Notes: generated by a model not told the origin, from the letters alone. 45,931 nt of DNA from Mitosporidium daphniae (GCF_000760515.2 NW_013546534.1:1-45931); one strand, 5' to 3'; counted from the stretch's first letter, positions 1 through 10,696 are shown. Made by a program: numbers and translations.

Positions 1-702
1 TAAAAAGCTCCACTTCAGCAAAAAAGGAGCCGCAGTGTATACTAAAGATCGAAGGTTATAAAATGGATTCGCAATGGTGACAGATGTAATTTCAGGGTGT
101 TTTGAAGCCAAATAAAGAGCTGGATATGCTCCAAGAGAATGCCCATACAGATAAATGGGGCAATCCTGAAGGTTGAAATCTTTTCTTTTGTCCATAGCAT
201 GCGAGAAAGCAGCTTCTGCGTCCACTTCTATTTGCTTATCTGAAGGGCGTAAGAAAGTGTTACTTTCGCCAAAACTTCGATAATCTGAAATAAAAACATG
301 AGAGACGTCCAAGTGTTTGCAAAAAGCATCGGCCATATAAAGATACGAATAGCAATTGTCAGAGTTTCCATGGAAATAGAGTAAAATTCCGTCACTCGCC
401 TCCGAATCATTCTTCCAAATTCCTTGAAAAGTTGCGCCATCTTTAGTTTTGATGGTTTCCAGTGCATACCCTTCATTTAGGCGTGCTTTTTTTTTACTAG
501 GTTTGCAAATAAAAAACCTTTGAAACAAGACGAAAATATATGAAAACAAAAAAATATATGATAACGAAAAAATATGCCTCAACGACAAAATAAATGGCAA
601 ATAGAAATATGAAAGCATTGTAAAGAAGTATTCTAATAAAACACTCCACAACCTGTTCCCAATCGATTCTAAAGAAACCTCGCCATCAAAATTGGCATCC
701 AT
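1..702 (-). CDS. alpha/beta hydrolase, Bem46/ABHD13-like (3' end outside window)
   Basis: A single open frame runs from an ATG at 702 to the left edge: 234 residues, no stop, so the C-terminus is missing. Residues about 21-65 are strongly hydrophobic and form one or two membrane helices, followed by a basic stretch near 67-74. The hydrolase core then starts. HGN at 111-113 is the usual oxyanion-hole turn, and GHSLG at 187-191 is the nucleophile elbow with the catalytic Ser. The order membrane anchor, HGN, GHSLG matches the Bem46/ABHD12/13 group of serine hydrolases, which are membrane-bound and mostly of unknown substrate. The Asp and His of the triad would lie beyond the edge. Family assignment is firm; the exact orthologue is inferred. 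Confidence 0.85.
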   Translation of the reverse strand, partial: MDANFDGEVSLESIGNRLWSVLLEYFFTMLSYFYLPFILSLRHIFSLSYIFLFSYIFVLFQRFFICKPSKKKARLNEGYALETIKTKDGATFQGIWKNDSEASDGILLYFHGNSDNCYSYLYMADAFCKHLDVSHVFISDYRSFGESNTFLRPSDKQIEVDAEAAFSHAMDKRKDFNLQDCPIYLYGHSLGAYPALYLASKHPEITSVTIANPFYNLRSLVYTAAPFLLKWSFL

Positions 703-1321
703 AATTCAAAAAAGACAGTAAATTAAAATTCAACCTCGGTTTGTGACTAAAATTCCAAAATCATCCAATCAAGTAAAGCAAATTTTTATACTTTATTGGA
801 CCCCAACCCTAAATCCCGAGATCGGTTGGCTGGAATCGAAAACGGTCGCCAACACGGCTGGCATTAGACAATGGAAGTTTACTTTTTCATTTGGATTATG
901 AAAACTCTCCAGACTCTTTGATACTTTGGAGAACAAAAAGTCATTATAAAAGATGTAGGAGCATCCCAAAGAGGGTGTAAATCAAGTTTTTGTTTGGGTG
1001 CCAATTTACGATGCATTAAAAGGTATGTTTGGGTTGAACTTTCTCAGCAAAGCAAACTCTCCTGAAATGTCAACGTTAGATTTAAATCTGAAATATGATT
1101 GACCTCCGTGTCTACATGGGAGCACAACCGAATGCGGTGCCCGCGGCCTGCCTGGATGAAATGTAAAAGGCTGCGGTAAAATAGAAGCCTTCATGACATT
1201 ATGACAAACGTTGCAAAGCGGGAACAATCGTTGCAAAGAATATCATCACGCCGGTGATAGGCGCATGCAACATATGCGCGGTTAGAGGCAAAAAATTGCA
1301 TCACTCGCATGAGGTTTGAAT
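703..1321. other. intergenic stretch, no gene seen
   Basis: This stretch of 619 bases lies between the hydrolase start and the 3' end of the Tti1-like gene. It holds a telobox-like AACCCTAAA at 805-813 about 100 bases upstream of the hydrolase ATG, a short GCGCAT/ATGCGC hairpin near 1261-1279, and a duplicated CGTTGCAAAG near 1206-1240. One 76-codon minus ORF begins at a non-ATG codon and shows no family resemblance. I see no tRNA or other RNA gene. Confidence 0.6.
805..813. promoter_or_regulatory. telobox-like motif
   Basis: AACCCTAAA is one and a half telomeric hexamers and lies in the upstream region of the hydrolase gene. Tbf1/TRF-type proteins bind such motifs in other fungi, and one is encoded at 32734-34439. 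A regulatory role here is inference. Confidence 0.35.
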
Positions 1322-4300
1322 TTACTCCAAAATGGAGCTGTAGTAGCTTAAATGTGGAGCAATGGAGTCTATGGTCTTCAGAAGCTTCAATCTATTGCCA
1401 AGGATTGTGGAAGACAGTCTCGAGGTTGCAGTATTGAGGAAAATGCTGCTTTTCATGCAATTGAGAATCGTGACAATTGAGTTCTTGTCCTCAACAGCAC
1501 CCACATTGCTGATCATAACTGCCAGCCGTTCAATCAAGCAGGACAACATCTCCAAGTGCCGCGATTCTGCATACGGAATCGATGCCAAAGCCGATGCTGA
1601 TGCTGATGCCGATGCCGATGCCGATGCCGATGCCGATGCCGATGCCGATGCCGATGCCGATGCCGATGCCGATGCCGATGCCGAGAGTAACGCCTTTTCT
1701 CGGTCTTCAATTGTGGAGACCAGTGGAATCCCTTTTTTCTCGATTTTTGAAATGGCAAAAGAGAGGCTTTTAACCAGGTTTTTCACTATCAGCTTCATCC
1801 GATCTTTCACAAAAGAGTAGCAACACGAAGTGATCGAGCAAAGGGTTTCCAGAGCCGCTATGAAAAGAGATGCGTCATCTGCATGCTTCAAGGATGCAAG
1901 CAGCGGAGGCCAAATTGTCGAATGCAGCAGCGGAAATAGCTCCTTTGAATATGGAAGGTCAAAGGGCGAACAACCTTGGCATCTTTTTGCCCCATAAGCA
2001 ATGGCAAAATAGCCAAAAAGGTTGGTTACAATCTTAAATGCTACGAGTCTTATTTGACAGTGGTCACTGCAAAGAAATTGAGATACTACGGGCAAGACGA
2101 GCATAATAAACCTATCGACTCTCCTTGATTGTTCAGAACAAAAATCTGCATCTGCATCAGTGGAGACTTGTTTTTGCAGGTCAGATGGAGAAACCTCAAG
2201 GCTTGCTGAATTGGCATTTGTAAATGATTGCCTCAATGCCTGCACGGTCTCCGTTGAAAATAAAGTGCACTCATTTGCGGCCAATTGGGCTTCAACAGGC
2301 CCCTCTCGCTTAAATACCGAAGAATTGGATAGTGTCCAAATGATGTCAAGGAACTCGGTAACCACCGCAGAATGATGTTGATGGTCCTCCAGAATTGAAA
2401 GGACCTTATCGAGCAATGGGATATTGGGGAGCACAATCTCATAAATACAAATGTGCGACGAAAATAAAGGCCTCAATATGCTGGAAATGTGCATCATTTT
2501 GGCGATCAGAACATCTTCGGGCAACTCGTCTTGGCAACTTTCGCTTAGGAAGACGGAACTGAGCAAAAAGTGGGTGTTTTTGGAAAGAAATAAAGAAATG
2601 CCCTCGATATCGCAGGAAAAATTGCTAAACCTGGAAAGCTTTCCCAAAATGGAAAACGAAAGCGAGGCAAGGATATCTTTGTATGCACTCTCAAAGTAGC
2701 TGGGACTGCCCCAAAATTGCAAAAGCTTCGGGATCAAACAAAACAGCACGTCGGATTTGCACAAAACCTCATCTTCCATTTGGGAAAATACGTTCAGCGC
2801 CGCCACAATATTGTTACATTGGTGATTGCACCAACAAGACGTGCTTGTGCCAATGGATAGCGAAGAAATGTTTAAAAGAGTTTCTGCTCTACAAACAGGG
2901 GCGATGGGGATTTTGATGTCGCGCGATTTTATCTTTGGTGACTCCAGCGAGAAAATGGGAACATCTGAGGACAGCTTTTTCAAATCCATCTCGAAAATCC
3001 GGTCGAAATCCCTGCAAATGCGTCGAAAGCACTTGTTGATGAGCGCAGCATTTTTCTCGCATGAAATCAAGTACCATATCAAAGGGGAGGAAAAATCAAA
3101 ACACATGCGATCTTTAAAGCACATGATTTTGGTGAAAATCACCCCAACCAGTCGGGAAAGGTCTGGAAACGTGTAAAAACTGGACGCCTTGACACAAATC
3201 CGGATCGCATCAACTCTGGAATCGTAGAACAAACAGCAATGTTTTTGGAAAATGTTGACAATGTCAGCAATCACACCAGTGGAAACTAATGGCTCAATAG
3301 TGATCACTGAATGGATAACTTGCAACTTTTCGCCAACAAGCGTTTCAAGGGAACAACCAAGCGAGGAATCGTCGTCAAAAATTGCATCGAGATCTCTCAC
3401 GTGTGCGTGCAAGATGTTTTCTAAATCTTTAGAAAAAACTGCAAGCCGAGAAAACAGCAAACAGGAAAAGGTTGAGGGGCACCCAGAAACCAAAAAGGCC
3501 CTAATCAGAATTTGGCTCCGCAACGGAAGCAACATGGTGGGGCATGTCAGCAGAAGAGTGACAACGGACACAAGTAAATGGCCAAAAACAAAGCACATTT
3601 TGTTGAGGATCGACATAAGCGTGGACAACAGCGGAAGTATTTTGCGCTGGCAATTTTCGAACCAATGCAAATCCTTTCTGATGACCTTGGGAAGCGAGTT
3701 CAAAAAGGGCGTCCTAGCTGGCTTCGCGTCTGCATCACAGACCGCTGCCTGGCAGGCATCTGGGGAAATGGCCTTATAGACCTCGTCAGATAAGGTGTGG
3801 AAGATCCATACCTCAAACACCTTGATCGATAATGTGGTAATCTCTGATGGATTGGAGGCAATGCAATCCTTTTGAAGCCACTTTGAGACTGAAGAGATTA
3901 CGCCAGGTAAACACTGGGGAAGGAACCCTTCCTTTTCTGCAAGAGCCAAATTTGGCAAAAGCATCAGGATTTTCAATAGTGGCGCCGCGTCTCTGGCGAT
4001 GGCCCTGTGTTTCGGCAGCTTGTCGAGAAAACTAATCACCTGGAATGTAAGCATGAAAAGCAGCGGATGGCATTCAATTCCAAACGAAAAGTCAACCAAA
4101 AAGGGCTCAAGGGTATATGGATCAAGGGGGTCTTTTCCAGAAAACGAGGCCAATTTACTTGCATCCAAAATAGGCGGCTCTTCTCCCAGATTTCCCCGTA
4201 GCGTTCTGTAGATGCAACGTACCAACGGTTCCGGGGTGTATGTGAGCTTTGACCAAATACGAACAAGAATGCTCAAGCCGTTAAGTTTATCGCGCTTGGA

Positions 4301-4426
4301 CAATGGATTGGATCGTAATACGTCAAAAAAGGTTTCCAAAACCGTCTCCAAAAATGCCTTGTCAACATTTTCGTCAATGGAGCAGGCAAATGTGGCGAGT
4401 TTTTCCAGAATTGGTCCAAATAGCAT
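1322..4426 (-). CDS. large HEAT/ARM-repeat protein, Tti1-like
   Basis: This uninterrupted frame encodes 1034 residues starting at the ATG at 4426. It is almost entirely alpha-helical, with leucine-rich helical repeats and no catalytic motif. The best recognisable block is the C-terminal third (about residues 800-890), where a helix pair around [18 protein letters not shown] resembles the WPxLxxRLxxxDP signature of Tti1. Tti1 is the scaffold of the Tel2-Tti1-Tti2 complex that helps mature PIKK kinases (ATM, ATR, TOR, DNA-PK class). The length (about 1,030-1,090) fits. An alternating Ser-Ala tract at about residues 914-950 interrupts the C-terminal domain. Identity is moderate: the N-terminal half is too diverged to call by eye and another HEAT scaffold is possible. 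The start lies 42 bases from the divergent PPR-like gene. Confidence 0.5.
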   Translation of the reverse strand: MLFGPILEKLATFACSIDENVDKAFLETVLETFFDVLRSNPLSKRDKLNGLSILVRIWSKLTYTPEPLVRCIYRTLRGNLGEEPPILDASKLASFSGKDPLDPYTLEPFLVDFSFGIECHPLLFMLTFQVISFLDKLPKHRAIARDAAPLLKILMLLPNLALAEKEGFLPQCLPGVISSVSKWLQKDCIASNPSEITTLSIKVFEVWIFHTLSDEVYKAISPDACQAAVCDADAKPARTPFLNSLPKVIRKDLHWFENCQRKILPLLSTLMSILNKMCFVFGHLLVSVVTLLLTCPTMLLPLRSQILIRAFLVSGCPSTFSCLLFSRLAVFSKDLENILHAHVRDLDAIFDDDSSLGCSLETLVGEKLQVIHSVITIEPLVSTGVIADIVNIFQKHCCLFYDSRVDAIRICVKASSFYTFPDLSRLVGVIFTKIMCFKDRMCFDFSSPLIWYLISCEKNAALINKCFRRICRDFDRIFEMDLKKLSSDVPIFSLESPKIKSRDIKIPIAPVCRAETLLNISSLSIGTSTSCWCNHQCNNIVAALNVFSQMEDEVLCKSDVLFCLIPKLLQFWGSPSYFESAYKDILASLSFSILGKLSRFSNFSCDIEGISLFLSKNTHFLLSSVFLSESCQDELPEDVLIAKMMHISSILRPLFSSHICIYEIVLPNIPLLDKVLSILEDHQHHSAVVTEFLDIIWTLSNSSVFKREGPVEAQLAANECTLFSTETVQALRQSFTNANSASLEVSPSDLQKQVSTDADADFCSEQSRRVDRFIMLVLPVVSQFLCSDHCQIRLVAFKIVTNLFGYFAIAYGAKRCQGCSPFDLPYSKELFPLLHSTIWPPLLASLKHADDASLFIAALETLCSITSCCYSFVKDRMKLIVKNLVKSLSFAISKIEKKGIPLVSTIEDREKALLSASASASASASASASASASASASASASASASALASIPYAESRHLEMLSCLIERLAVMISNVGAVEDKNSIVTILNCMKSSIFLNTATSRLSSTILGNRLKLLKTIDSIAPHLSYYSSILE
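1593..1682. repeat. hexanucleotide tandem repeat (GATGCC)n coding Ser-Ala
   Basis: Fifteen 6-base units in perfect register: two GATGCT followed by thirteen GATGCC on the plus strand. On the coding minus strand this reads GGCATC and encodes alternating Ser and Ala in the Tti1-like protein. The unit length keeps the frame open whatever the copy number. Near-identity of the units suggests a recent, length-variable microsatellite. Confidence 0.95.
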
Positions 4427-4432
4427 GCCGGC

Positions 4433-4451
4433 AAATTAAATTTTTAATTTT
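4433..4451. promoter_or_regulatory. AT-rich bidirectional promoter element
   Basis: An uninterrupted A/T run built from AAATTAAA and TTTAATTTT sits in the 42 bases between the divergent start codons of the Tti1-like gene (4426) and the PPR-like gene (4469). The same kind of motif precedes other genes here. With so little space it must serve both genes; function is inferred from position. Confidence 0.5.
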
Positions 4452-4468
4452 GCAAATTAGTGCCCTCA

Positions 4469-6980
4469 ATGCCGTTTATTTTAAAACGCATAGGCATTGA
4501 AAGTAAAGGCAGGAGCAAGCCCTTTTATAGCTCTACATGTCAGTACGGCAAAAACTCCAGGGGCAAGCAGGGAACATATTTGGAAAGCTTACTTGGCGCC
4601 AGAAATTCAATTAAAATCGAGCAAACCCCATCTTCTCCTCGCTCTTCTTCCCTTCCTTCGAATGGTTTGCGTGAAAAGGCTTCCCATCCCTCGGCAAGAA
4701 AATATATCCACTCGCTCTACTTGTCTAAACTTGAGGCATCTAAGAAAAATGGCGATGCATGGCTTGCAAAGCAAAATTTTGTCAAAATGCAACTTGATGG
4801 CATTGTTCCGACGTCCGAAATGTGCGAGCTTTTAATTCAAACGTTTGCCTTCCACGTGGCCAATTCTTCGGCACGCACATTTGAAGCATCTCCAGAGCTC
4901 GTTGTAAAGGATCCAGTTGCCTATGAGCTTGGTCTGCAGGCTCTTGAGGTTTATTCGCTCATGCTTAGCAAAGGCATTCCCGTTACCGCGGTATTTGTGA
5001 AATACTTCTATTTCCTGCTCGAACATACGGGCGATTTGGAGCTGCTTTTTTGGATCGTTCCAAATCCAGATGCCAGTGTTGTGATGACGTACGAGTCTAA
5101 AAGCATTTCAGACCGGCTAAAGGTATCAAGCGATGCGCACATTTGTGATGCCAACTTTGACGAGAAATGCGATGATCAAGCTGAGCGGTTTGCAATGGAT
5201 GGAAAAGTAGGCGCCTCCTCCCGATTGGCACCCTGTTCTGCTGGAACGCACCTGGGCGAAAAAGACCACGAAACTGCCCTTCTTGGCTATTCGCAGCCAT
5301 TTTCCAACCAAACACAGACTGCTGGTGGCGGAAAATACGACATCAAATTCTCTGAATTGCCACATGAAATTAGATGTCAACAGGGCCCAGCCTCGACGCT
5401 GTCTCCCTCAGATCACATATGGCTCATTACGGAGATCTTCAAAAAGTACACTAAAAGGCTAAATTTTTTCTTCATGATGTCGCACTTGCTGTACTCCCTT
5501 AAGCTCATCGAGAAAGAAGGAGATTCGCTGCCCGGTATATGCGGCTCTTTCTCCAAAGGCTTGCCAACCCAGCTGCTGGCATCAAAGGAGCTCTCGCTGC
5601 TGATTTCACATTGGATGCAATGGCTACGCAGTAGGATTTTCCCCACCTTAACAAAGATGCGACGCATCTCCTTGATGTCCTTCATTTTCGGTACGTTTTG
5701 ATTTTGCTTTTCTAGGCACCATTGGAATATTGCAAGGCTCGATCTTTGTTGTCCCAGTGCCGACGTTTTCAGAGTTCATCAAGTACTGTGACAAGCTGCT
5801 TGTTGACCGGTATTTGTCTGTGACCGCATTTAGAGGGCCCTCAAAGTTTTGCCTCTCAACTTCTGGCGCCGTTGACCTCTCTTCGTTTGTCCTACCTCTT
5901 GCCCGTGATATTGGATACTCGATATATGGCACCTGCATGCCTTCAAGCTCCAATGCAGCCCACTCGCACCACCCGCTGTATGAGCCGTCATTCCACGCAC
6001 TTGTCATGAGTTGCTTTCTCAGGCTGCAATGCAATAAGGCTGCAATCGAATATTTCCAGCTTTTTTGCCTGCCACACACGTTTATTTGCTATGACCCGAG
6101 CATTAATGCGCTTCTGTTGAAGGCCCTAATTGAGACGGGGCAGGATGCAAGGGCTTTGAAAAGCTTCCACTATCTCCAAACATACGAGTCCAAAATGCAG
6201 GCCGCACTACAAAGAGACCTCAATTCAAAGGCCACCAAGGATGAATACCGGCCAATAAGCCCGTTGCTGCCCGCGCTTTCTGTGATTTTCCCTGTTGTGA
6301 TTTCGTCTGGAAAAATGCGAATGGCGGTTTTTCTGTTCCAAAAGTATGTGCTTCCATATAAGCCGCTGATTGGATTTGAAGGCGACTGCCCTTTTTCTGT
6401 TCCCTATTCTGACCTCAAACCGCAAAACTTGTCTTGCAAAAAAACCGCTGTAGCTCCGGAAAATAGTGACCTTTCCGCCAAGCCGGCTGCTGTTCAGAAC
6501 GACGGTTCCTCCTCTACGTCATTTGGGCTATACCCATATGAGATGTTTATAATTTACTCGATTTTTCACTCAAGAATCGGCAAGCGGATGGTGGACGACC
6601 AAAGTGGCCAGCAAAAATCTTCTCTTTTGCCGTCTGATGTTAGGCTTTTGCACCTGCTGCTGCTTTGGCTACAACAATGGGCATTGGTACCCCAGGTCCA
6701 GGAAATCCTAACCCACAACAACCTTCTTGGATGCCTGATCAAGACCCTTGAAAGCATCACTGGATCCCCTCCTAACCTCTCTCAAAACGTTGTCTCGTTT
6801 AGAATGGACCCGTGCTCTTCACACATTGAAGAGGACTTGAACTGCTCGCTGAAGATTCTAAAAAGAATGCAGGAAAAGAAACACTTGTATTCTGCTTTAT
6901 TGTTTAGCTACAAATGGTGCGACTTTAAATTCAACCCGTTCAGCATTGTGGTTCAGAGGGCCAAATCTGACTCTATTTAA
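4469..6980 (+). CDS. PPR-like helical-repeat protein, probably mitochondrial
   Basis: Two exons, 4469-5690 and 5716-6980, joined over a 25-base intron (GTACG...TCTAG), give 828 residues. Without the splice the first frame stops just after 5700, and the join is in phase. The start is the ATG at 4469, because the open frame further upstream begins with GTG. The N-terminal 25 residues are rich in Lys, Arg and Ser with no acid cluster after the first helix, as in mitochondrial presequences. The body is predicted helical with PPR-like pairs, for example around residues 90-140 and in exon 2. Degenerate fungal PPR proteins act in mitochondrial RNA processing or translation. I do not recognise a specific orthologue. 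Confidence 0.6.
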
Positions 6981-7012
6981 TTATAAATGTCCAAATACAA
7001 GGCCAAATGGGA

Positions 7013-7240
7013 TTATGCCATAAAATCCAATCTGCGCCTCGAGGTCGAAGTAGTAGGTGCTCTGCGCTGGTCCTCAGAAGAGGCCAAAGGATCAGGCCTA
7101 TCGGCGCCACTGGCAGGTTGTCTGGTAGGCGATTCGTGGCCTCCACCGTTGATGCAAAATGTCAATTTTTCCATCACACTGGGGTTGTTTTGTATGGAAT
7201 TGGGCGGAGGAAGATATGTTGGCAGCGAGGGTCTAAGCAT
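7013..7240 (-). CDS. small hypothetical protein
   Basis: A 75-codon ORF starts at an ATG at 7240, with an AAAATTTAAAAT element 22 bases upstream and its stop only 32 bases from the stop of the convergent PPR-like gene. The product is Pro-rich at the N-terminus (about residues 5-15) and hydrophilic, with Arg and Ser, at the C-terminus. I do not recognise a family. Two competing plus-strand frames cover the same bases, but the promoter element and spacing favour the minus strand. It may also be chance. Confidence 0.35.
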   Translation of the reverse strand: MLRPSLPTYLPPPNSIQNNPSVMEKLTFCINGGGHESPTRQPASGADRPDPLASSEDQRRAPTTSTSRRRLDFMA

Positions 7241-7262
7241 GTGTTGATGAATGGGCCGGTGT

Positions 7263-7274
7263 AAAATTTAAAAT
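7263..7274 (-). promoter_or_regulatory. AAAATTTAAAAT promoter-like element
   Basis: The AT palindrome type seen ahead of other genes here lies 22 bases upstream of the ATG of the small ORF at 7240. It is the main support for reading that ORF on the minus strand. Confidence 0.4.
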
Positions 7275-7359
7275 CTGCCAGGCAAATATTACAAACATTT
7301 TACTAAATAGCAGCCCGATTGGAATGAAGGCCGGTGCATTGGACGCCTGTGAATTCAAA

Positions 7360-7443
7360 TCAAATACATGCCCATTGAAATCAAATACATGCCCATTGAA
7401 ATCAAATACATGCCCATTGAAATCGAATACATGTCCATTGAAA
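7360..7443. repeat. 21-base tandem repeat, four copies
   Basis: Four head-to-tail 21-base units occupy 7360-7443. The first three are identical; the fourth differs at two positions. Each unit contains ATACATGCCCATTG. On the plus strand one frame reads a 7-residue unit KSNTCPL, but that ORF has no promoter or other support. The array lies just beyond the 3' end of the WDR68 gene. Confidence 0.95.
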
Positions 7444-7485
7444 ACGAGTCACCAAGCAGGCAACAATTGGAAACTGTATCCCTTT

Positions 7486-8565
7486 TTACAGATTAAAATC
7501 GACTAGCGAGACAGAGCTTCTATCGCTCAATGCTATAATTGATCCGGTTATCCAAGATATCTGCTGTACTTCGCTTTTTGAGGAGAATGTCCGGTACGCC
7601 TCAAACTCAACCAAGCTCTCCGTTTGTTGGAGGCAAGTAGAGGTATCCCAAATTAAAAGCTGCCCATCGTCTGCACCAGACGCAGCAAGCTTGGGGTTTC
7701 TGGGCGACCAGCATATGTCATTTATGATTCCGGCATGCCCGTCCAGCTCGGCAACAGGAACTGACGGCACTCTTGTGTCCAGCAAAATGGCGTTTTGGGA
7801 GTATATTCCAAAAGCAACCAAATAGTGCGAGTCAAGTGTGTTCCAACACACCCGTAATAACGGATCACTTTCTTCATACAAAATTGTCGAGTGGTCCAGG
7901 TGCCTCAGGTCAAATATGCGTATGCTCCCGTCTCCGCCAGCTGTCGCAAATAGATGGGCAGAGTTTGCAAACGAAATATCAAACACCTGCTTGTCGTGTG
8001 CAATCAGTTGTGTCTTCACCTGGCCGTTCTAGGGAAAGATCAGTTATCAATGAAATACCTCGACATCCCAAATGGTGCAAGTGGTATCGATCGATGCCGC
8101 TCCCAGCATGGAGGCCTCTACTGGATTCCACGCAATGGCTGTGATTGGCGCGCTGGCATTTGGAGGCAGTTTCCTCTAATATAAAAAAACCCTGCATACT
8201 GCAATGCCGGTGCATAGGCGAAGAGGATTCTCAAAGCTATCGCCAGAGATTTTGTATACATTTATCATTTGGCTACAAGAAGCAAGAAGTCCAGAGGAGG
8301 ACCATTTCAGTTGGCAGGGAGGAAAGTCGTGCTTCAGGTCGCAGATCTTTTGTGCCTCTTGAATTGAAGAAATGTTATAAAGCGAAATAAAGTTTTCCCG
8401 GTCTTGGATGAAGCTGCCCACGGCCATCGTGTCCTGATGGACCGAAAGGGCAAAGGGCTGCCAGGGCAGGTCTATCGTGCCCAACTCCCTGCCATATACG
8501 CTCTCGATGTGGTCTGAGGTTTGTGTCTGCGGAGAAGAGGGGCAGCATCGGTGGTCTGTTATCAT
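7486..8565 (-). CDS. WD40 protein, DCAF7/WDR68 (AN11/TTG1 family)
   Basis: Three exons, 8565-8200, 8175-8059 and 8028-7486, give 341 residues, the length of human DCAF7 (342). The introns are 24 and 30 bases. The joined protein contains the family hallmark [10 protein letters not shown], followed after the second intron by [18 protein letters not shown] and then by [17 protein letters not shown], in the order found in WDR68. The N-terminus [20 protein letters not shown] also aligns with it. The start is the ATG at 8565; the open frame upstream begins with TTG. WDR68 is a seven-blade propeller that scaffolds DYRK-type kinases and can act as a DDB1-CUL4 receptor. I first considered PEX7 and rejected it on these signatures. 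Confidence 0.93.
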
Positions 8566-8795
8566 TATCGGTGCCGGAAAATACAAATTTTATTGGAAAT
8601 GATGTAATAATGTGATGTTACGCAATGTAAATAGTAATTTACAGCAACCGAAATTGGGAATTTACAACAACTGCAATTGGCAGTTTACCAGGCCCTAAAT
8701 TGGGGCTTTGCAACACAATAGCAGACAGGGTTGGGGTTAGGGTAGCAAACTGGTTGGAAAGCAATTGCCTTTTTTGACTATTTTAACTTGGAAAT
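8566..8795. other. intergenic region with degenerate repeats and TTAGGG motif
   Basis: 230 bases separate WDR68 and the Mrc1-like gene. Three imperfect copies of a roughly 24-base block resembling AATTTACAACAACTGCAATT follow one another at about 8630-8700. A TTAGGG lies at 8737-8742, within GGGGTTAGGGTAG. Only the WDR68 promoter needs to fit here. Confidence 0.5.
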
Positions 8796-10150
8796 TCATT
8801 TTTTTACAGTAAATGAGCTTGCGTTTTGGCCGCCCGTCGAGGAAACAAAGTCCAATGCACCCAGCCGTTTAAGAATGTCCTCGGATGTTCTTTTTTTGGT
8901 CCCAACTGCAGCCGTTGATATCATCAAGGTTGCAGATGATGCAAAAGACCGCGGCCCGCCTGTCGACAAAGCTGCCGGCAGGGTCTTTTCTTGCCCCTTG
9001 TTTGTGTCCACGACGTTGTTCTGTTCTCTCCATGACAAAAAGTCCAAAAGCTCCGGATCTTCAACATCGCTTTCTTTTTCGTCTTCATCATTGACAGCTA
9101 AATAAAATTACACACGTATACTTACACAGAGCGTGCAAAACGGCCATCGGAGATGAAAACCGGTGATTGTCCTCTTTTTGCGCGTCAACACTAGTAGCAG
9201 CCCTGCGTCCGTACTTCCTTTTAAGAGCAAGATTAGATAGGCGCGTTTGCTTTTTTTCTTCCAAAAGTCTGGCAATCATCTCAGATTCTTCCAGGGACTC
9301 TGAAATCATTTGCCGGGCAAACATCGACTGGTGCAATGACGATCCATCGTTCTTTCCATCCTCCTCATCGTCGATCAAGTCTTGAATTTCGCTGATAAAG
9401 TTAGAAGCTAACCCTGCTTCTTGCGAAATTTCATCGAAATCGTTGGGAACCTCCACACCTTCCTCCTCGGCCTCTTCATCAACATATGCTGACCGCCGGG
9501 CTGTCTTTTGCAGCTCCGAGGCAATCATCTTTATGTATGCCGAATTTCCTTTTTTAAACGCTGCCGATGGATCTACTTTTTTCTCTTCAACGGATTGATT
9601 GGCGCCAATCATAGCAGGGAGACTATTCTCCACTTCCTCTTCTTCGCTCTGTTCCTGATCGTCCGGATGTTCATTTTCTTCGCCTGAACTGATAGGATCG
9701 GAATATACTCTGTTCAACGCGGGGTTTTCGGCACTGGCCTCATAATTGTCGCTGCTTGGATCTGTTTGATCCTCAAGCCTTTCAGAGAAGGATTGTGCAT
9801 ACGTGTGTTCACCATGGTCTTTTAGTCTCCCATTTTTGTCGAAATCTCGATGGGTAGCATTGTCCTCTTCATCGGATGAAACGCTAAAGCAGGTGTTTTC
9901 CTTCTTTTCCTCCTCTTTACCCCAAATTGGTAGGGTGCCACTATTGTTTTGTCTCTTGGCTCTTGTGATTGCTTTTGCCCTAATTTTAGAAAGAGCGTCC
10001 GCCACTTTAAGAGGCTTGGCAACCAACAATGGGATTTTGATCGAAGATTCTAAACGTAAAAGGTTGACACGGCCCACCTCTAACTATGGCTTCTGACGCC
10101 TTGAAAAGGTCATTCAGAATGGTGGAGTGTTCCTCAATTGGCGGTTCCAT
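8796..10150 (-). CDS. Mrc1/Claspin-like replication checkpoint mediator (short form)
   Basis: Three exons, 10150-10078, 10049-9126 and 9097-8796, joined over two 28-base introns, give 432 residues. The protein is very acidic and disordered. Its centre carries the MRC1-like signature: ARRSAYVDEEAEEEG, then an acidic segment with DLIDDEEDGKND, then a helix ending ARLLEEKKQ. Mrc1/Claspin travels with the fork and relays stalling signals to the effector kinase. Family members are usually 900-1,300 residues, so this is a strong reduction. Exon 1 starts at an ATG touching an AT-rich element, and the splice restores frame to the long second exon. Assignment rests on the acidic domain and is moderate. 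Confidence 0.6.
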
Positions 10151-10161
10151 AAATTTTAAAT
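10151..10161 (-). promoter_or_regulatory. AT-rich element abutting the Mrc1-like ATG
   Basis: AAATTTTAAAT directly touches the start codon at 10150. If this is the promoter element, the transcript leader must be close to zero; if the element lies in the leader, initiation is further upstream. Confidence 0.45.
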
Positions 10162-10400
10162 GCATTCTTAATGTGTGGGTGGGTATTGAATTTTTGCGCC
10201 CATCACATACACATGCTATCGTCAGCGGCAAATACAGTCGCACCTTCAAGTTTCATGCACATGGTAACCGCAACAAATCTAAACGTCATCTGCGTCTGAA
10301 CTAGTACAATGTGCAAGGGCAACAACAAGAACAATTTACAATCAGCAGGCAATTTGAAGGAATTAATTGCAAGGGTGCAAAGTTTTTAATTTTACCCAAT

Positions 10401-10411
10401 TAAATTTAAAT
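10401..10411 (+). promoter_or_regulatory. AT-rich element ahead of the Cbp4-like gene
   Basis: TAAATTTAAAT ends three bases before the ATG at 10415, the same arrangement as at the Mrc1-like gene. Confidence 0.45.
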
Positions 10412-10414
10412 CGA

Positions 10415-10658
10415 ATGAACAGGCCGTTTGCCACCATAGCAACGATTGTGGTCGTTCCGACAGTACTAACGTGGGCTTTGAGGTCCGTCTTGCCATCGGA
10501 GAAAGATGTCTATGATGTACGGCCGTCTAGTTGTTTACAAATAGAGATTCCCCCCGGAGCTGAAAAGAAGAATTGCGGCCGAGGAGATGGAAATGGAGAA
10601 ACTAAACAAGGAAAGATTTTCTCTGATGTTTCCGGAGGATGGCCAACAAACCCTTTAG
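10415..10658 (+). CDS. Cbp4/UQCC3-like complex III assembly factor
   Basis: Exons 10415-10516 and 10545-10658 join over a 28-base intron to give 71 residues. The unspliced frame reads a low-quality tail, while the spliced one reads SEKDVYDRFPPELKRR and then a charged helix EEMEMEKLNKERF. One N-terminal membrane helix (about residues 6-24) followed by this pattern is the layout of Cbp4, a small inner-membrane protein that helps assemble cytochrome b into the bc1 complex. Fungal Cbp4 has a comparable segment after its helix. The protein is small, so the call rests on one motif and topology. If right, it implies a working complex III. Confidence 0.6.
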
Positions 10659-10676
10659 ATTTTTATTAAATGTTGT

Positions 10677-10695
10677 AAAATTTAAAATTTAATTT
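10677..10695 (+). promoter_or_regulatory. double AAAATTT element ahead of WDR70
   Basis: An uninterrupted A/T run made of two overlapping AAAATTT repeats ends one base before the ATG at 10697. It begins 18 bases after the Cbp4-like stop, so it must serve as the WDR70 promoter or leader. Confidence 0.5.
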
Positions 10696-10696
10696 C

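Noticed and set aside
228-476. 82-residue minus ORF at the left edge
   Set aside because: It is an out-of-frame shadow; the overlapping frame from 702 carries HGN and GHSLG and is the real hydrolase.
1362-1820. 152-residue plus ORF through the hexamer repeat
   Set aside because: The repeat keeps all frames open. It encodes an Ala-Asp run and is antisense to the Tti1-like gene.
6987-7264. Two plus-strand ORFs of about 85 codons after the PPR-like gene
   Set aside because: Neither has a promoter element or family resemblance; the minus ORF at 7013-7240 is better placed.
7324-7506. Plus ORF encoding KSNTCPL repeats
   Set aside because: It exists only because the repeat unit is a multiple of three; no conserved sequence outside the repeat.
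7486-8565. PEX7 identity for the WD40 gene
   Set aside because: The SIDTTCTIW and [10 protein letters not shown] blocks and 341-residue length match DCAF7/WDR68 instead.
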